The notes beneath the pieces are model-generated. The model had not been told where the DNA came from, made no database searches, and saw nothing but the letters and a program-made list of their open reading frames with translations. From Mya arenaria (Eukaryota > Mollusca > Bivalvia > Myida > Myidae), in assembly GCF_026914265.1 (NCBI RefSeq), contig NC_069125.1, positions 5,600,117-5,664,116 on the forward strand: DNA of 64,000 nt. The letters are read 5' to 3'. The translations under genes were made by a program, and so were the position numbers. Within the stretch, counting starts at the first letter, position 1, and every line of letters begins with the position of its first letter. Of this stretch, positions 62,530-64,000 are shown piece by piece.

Positions 62530-62955
62530 TCATGTTAAAAACAAAGAGCCAGAAAAAATATGCAAAGACATGAAAATAAAGAGACCGTTTTCTAACTCCT
62601 ATGATTTTACAATTGGAGAGAGAAGATTGAGGGTTTGCTAAACTTACTTTTTGAAAACTCTGGACATCGGCAAAAGAAAAACAGTTGAAATGCAATAAAA
62701 CAAAAAGACAATAGGGATGTGTAATGAATTTGAGAGACGAGGAAAGGCACCACCAGCAAATAAGACATCCGAAAGTGACAGAGCATTTGTCAGAGAACAT
62801 ATTGAAAGTTTTCCGACAGTGGACACCCACTATACCAGAAAGGACACAAACAGAAAATGCTTGACACAAGATCTTAGTTTAAGAAGAAAGTATTCACTCT
62901 ATGCTGAAAAATTTCAGAAACTTGGCAAACACGGTGTTACAGAATGGATGTGAAG
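62530..62955 (+). pseudogene. Decayed transposon-associated protein (DDE-element type)
   Basis: A single frame runs from about 62540 to the TGA at 62951 with only two internal stops (62639 and 62696). Segments ERRLRVC-x-TYFLKTLDIGK, RRGKAPPANKTSE, VREHIESFPTVDTHYTRK and LSLRRKYSLYAEK follow in the order seen in a widespread family of invertebrate proteins annotated as uncharacterised and carried by DNA transposons, with a Cys-rich/DDE-like region further on. That later region is missing here. The conserved part starting at the Met of 62717 is open for 78 codons, but this is a remnant and not a gene. Confidence 0.65.
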
Positions 62956-64000
62956 CTAGCAGTCTAGCAGTCTGGCAGTACAGCAGTGGGGAAATATTAC
63001 GCTGTTGAAATGTGTACTCTGATATAAAACTCAAAATGAAAACTAATTCTTTCGTCCCAAATATATATTAACGTAAGCAGTTCATGTATCTATCTAGTAC
63101 ATGAAATTATTTTTCTGTCCCATAAACAGATTACAAAAGACGTTAAACATTGTTTTATTACTTCCCTTGATAATAGTGTTTAACTGTCTTAATAAGAACA
63201 CTCTACATAATTATACAAAACATACATCAGTCCTTGCCACGCAATATGCCGGATGAATTTCAACCAATAAAATTATTTTGTTTACAAAAGTGTCATTTTT
63301 ACACTGTCTTAATTGCAGTGTACATATTGCAATTGATTATATGCCAAAATATTCATTTTTATTTTTAAAAACATCTTTCGCCGTGTGTTCGTAAACATAA
63401 TGACAATACACTTTATTAACCTTACAAGTTGATTAAGGACCAATCCTCGGATACTAGATAAAGACTTTCAGTAAACTGGATAATAATGTCATTAGGCCAC
63501 AACAAATTGATCATTTGTTCTACGGATTTTGCCCAAAAAAAGTAGGAGCGAGCGAGCGAAAAAAAAATTAAAATACTTTTTTTTTAAAATTCAGGCAATT
63601 CAGAGGCGAGCGCAAGGCGAAAAATTAAAAAAATATATAAAAAGTTTATTTCTTACCAAATATATCATGCAATATGTCAAGAAATGATTTTTAATTGCAA
63701 ACATAGGTTCTTAGTTTAAATATAAATTAAAAGGTTTTGATTGTATCACATGAAAATCTGTCTCAATATATAAAAAATGGCAATATTATAAGATCCAGTG
63801 CTTTACTATTAACTTCAATTTAAGCATGGATATATTGTAAAGACAACATTCCTCATAGTAACATGCAATTATTCGAAGACCAAAAAGAAAACTATTGTAT
63901 TCATCCCGTAACTTAATACTATCACAAAAGATTTTTTTTTAGACTAGTAAGAGTGATTCATCATTTGAGCATTTCCAAAAATTGGGTCAGGTCTATATTT
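62956..64000. other. Anonymous AT-rich right flank
   Basis: No exon recognised. A small repeat of aggagcgagcgagcgaaaaa and aggcgagcgcaaggcgaaaa lies at 63541-63625, a motif common in bivalve repeats. Confidence 0.5.

Overview
The window reads as nuclear DNA of an AT-rich invertebrate, most likely a bivalve mollusc. The reasons are long AT-rich introns with GT/AG splice sites, host genes whose closest recognisable relatives are animal proteins (HIP1/HIP1R, TMEM97, CHTOP, a B-box/NHL-type TRIM protein), and a repeat content typical of bivalves: a 'pearl'-like element with about 145-bp core repeats and a tetranucleotide tract, tRNA-derived SINEs, fold-back MITEs and many minisatellites. The species call is inference. 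Exon borders below were derived by hand from splice signals, phase continuity and family similarity.

Layout. 1-3424: no gene. 3425-5381 (minus): two-exon TRIM-like gene with two B-boxes, coiled coil and beta-propeller. 6213-7190: tyrosine-recombinase relic running into a 52-bp satellite. 7191-17080: gene-poor, several fold-back elements, possible terminal exon and 3'UTR of the next gene. 17083-45515 (minus): a HIP1/HIP1R gene with 29 phase-consistent coding exons (about 1,084 residues: ANTH, coiled coil, I/LWEQ-THATCH). Its introns carry a 2.5-kb 38-bp minisatellite, a 54-bp array, SINEs, MITEs and several partial copies of its own exons. 47185-48931 (minus): three-exon TMEM97 (sigma-2 receptor), complete. 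49500-53030: tandem arrays and a pearl-like mobile element whose core repeats each carry a palindromic ERE-type site fused to a DR1. 54043-60871 (minus): CHTOP, six coding exons, complete, with a candidate 5'UTR exon near 61374. 62100-62955 (plus): two decayed transposon protein relics (LINE reverse transcriptase; a DDE-element-type protein). The rest to 64000 is anonymous.

All four host genes lie on the minus strand. They do not form an obvious pathway: HIP1 links clathrin coats to actin, TMEM97 is an ER sterol-linked membrane protein, CHTOP acts in TREX mRNA export. I found no prokaryote-style system, CRISPR array, rRNA or functional tRNA. The most interesting material is the repeat biology: partial exon duplications with decoy splice sites, and transposon-borne nuclear receptor sites.
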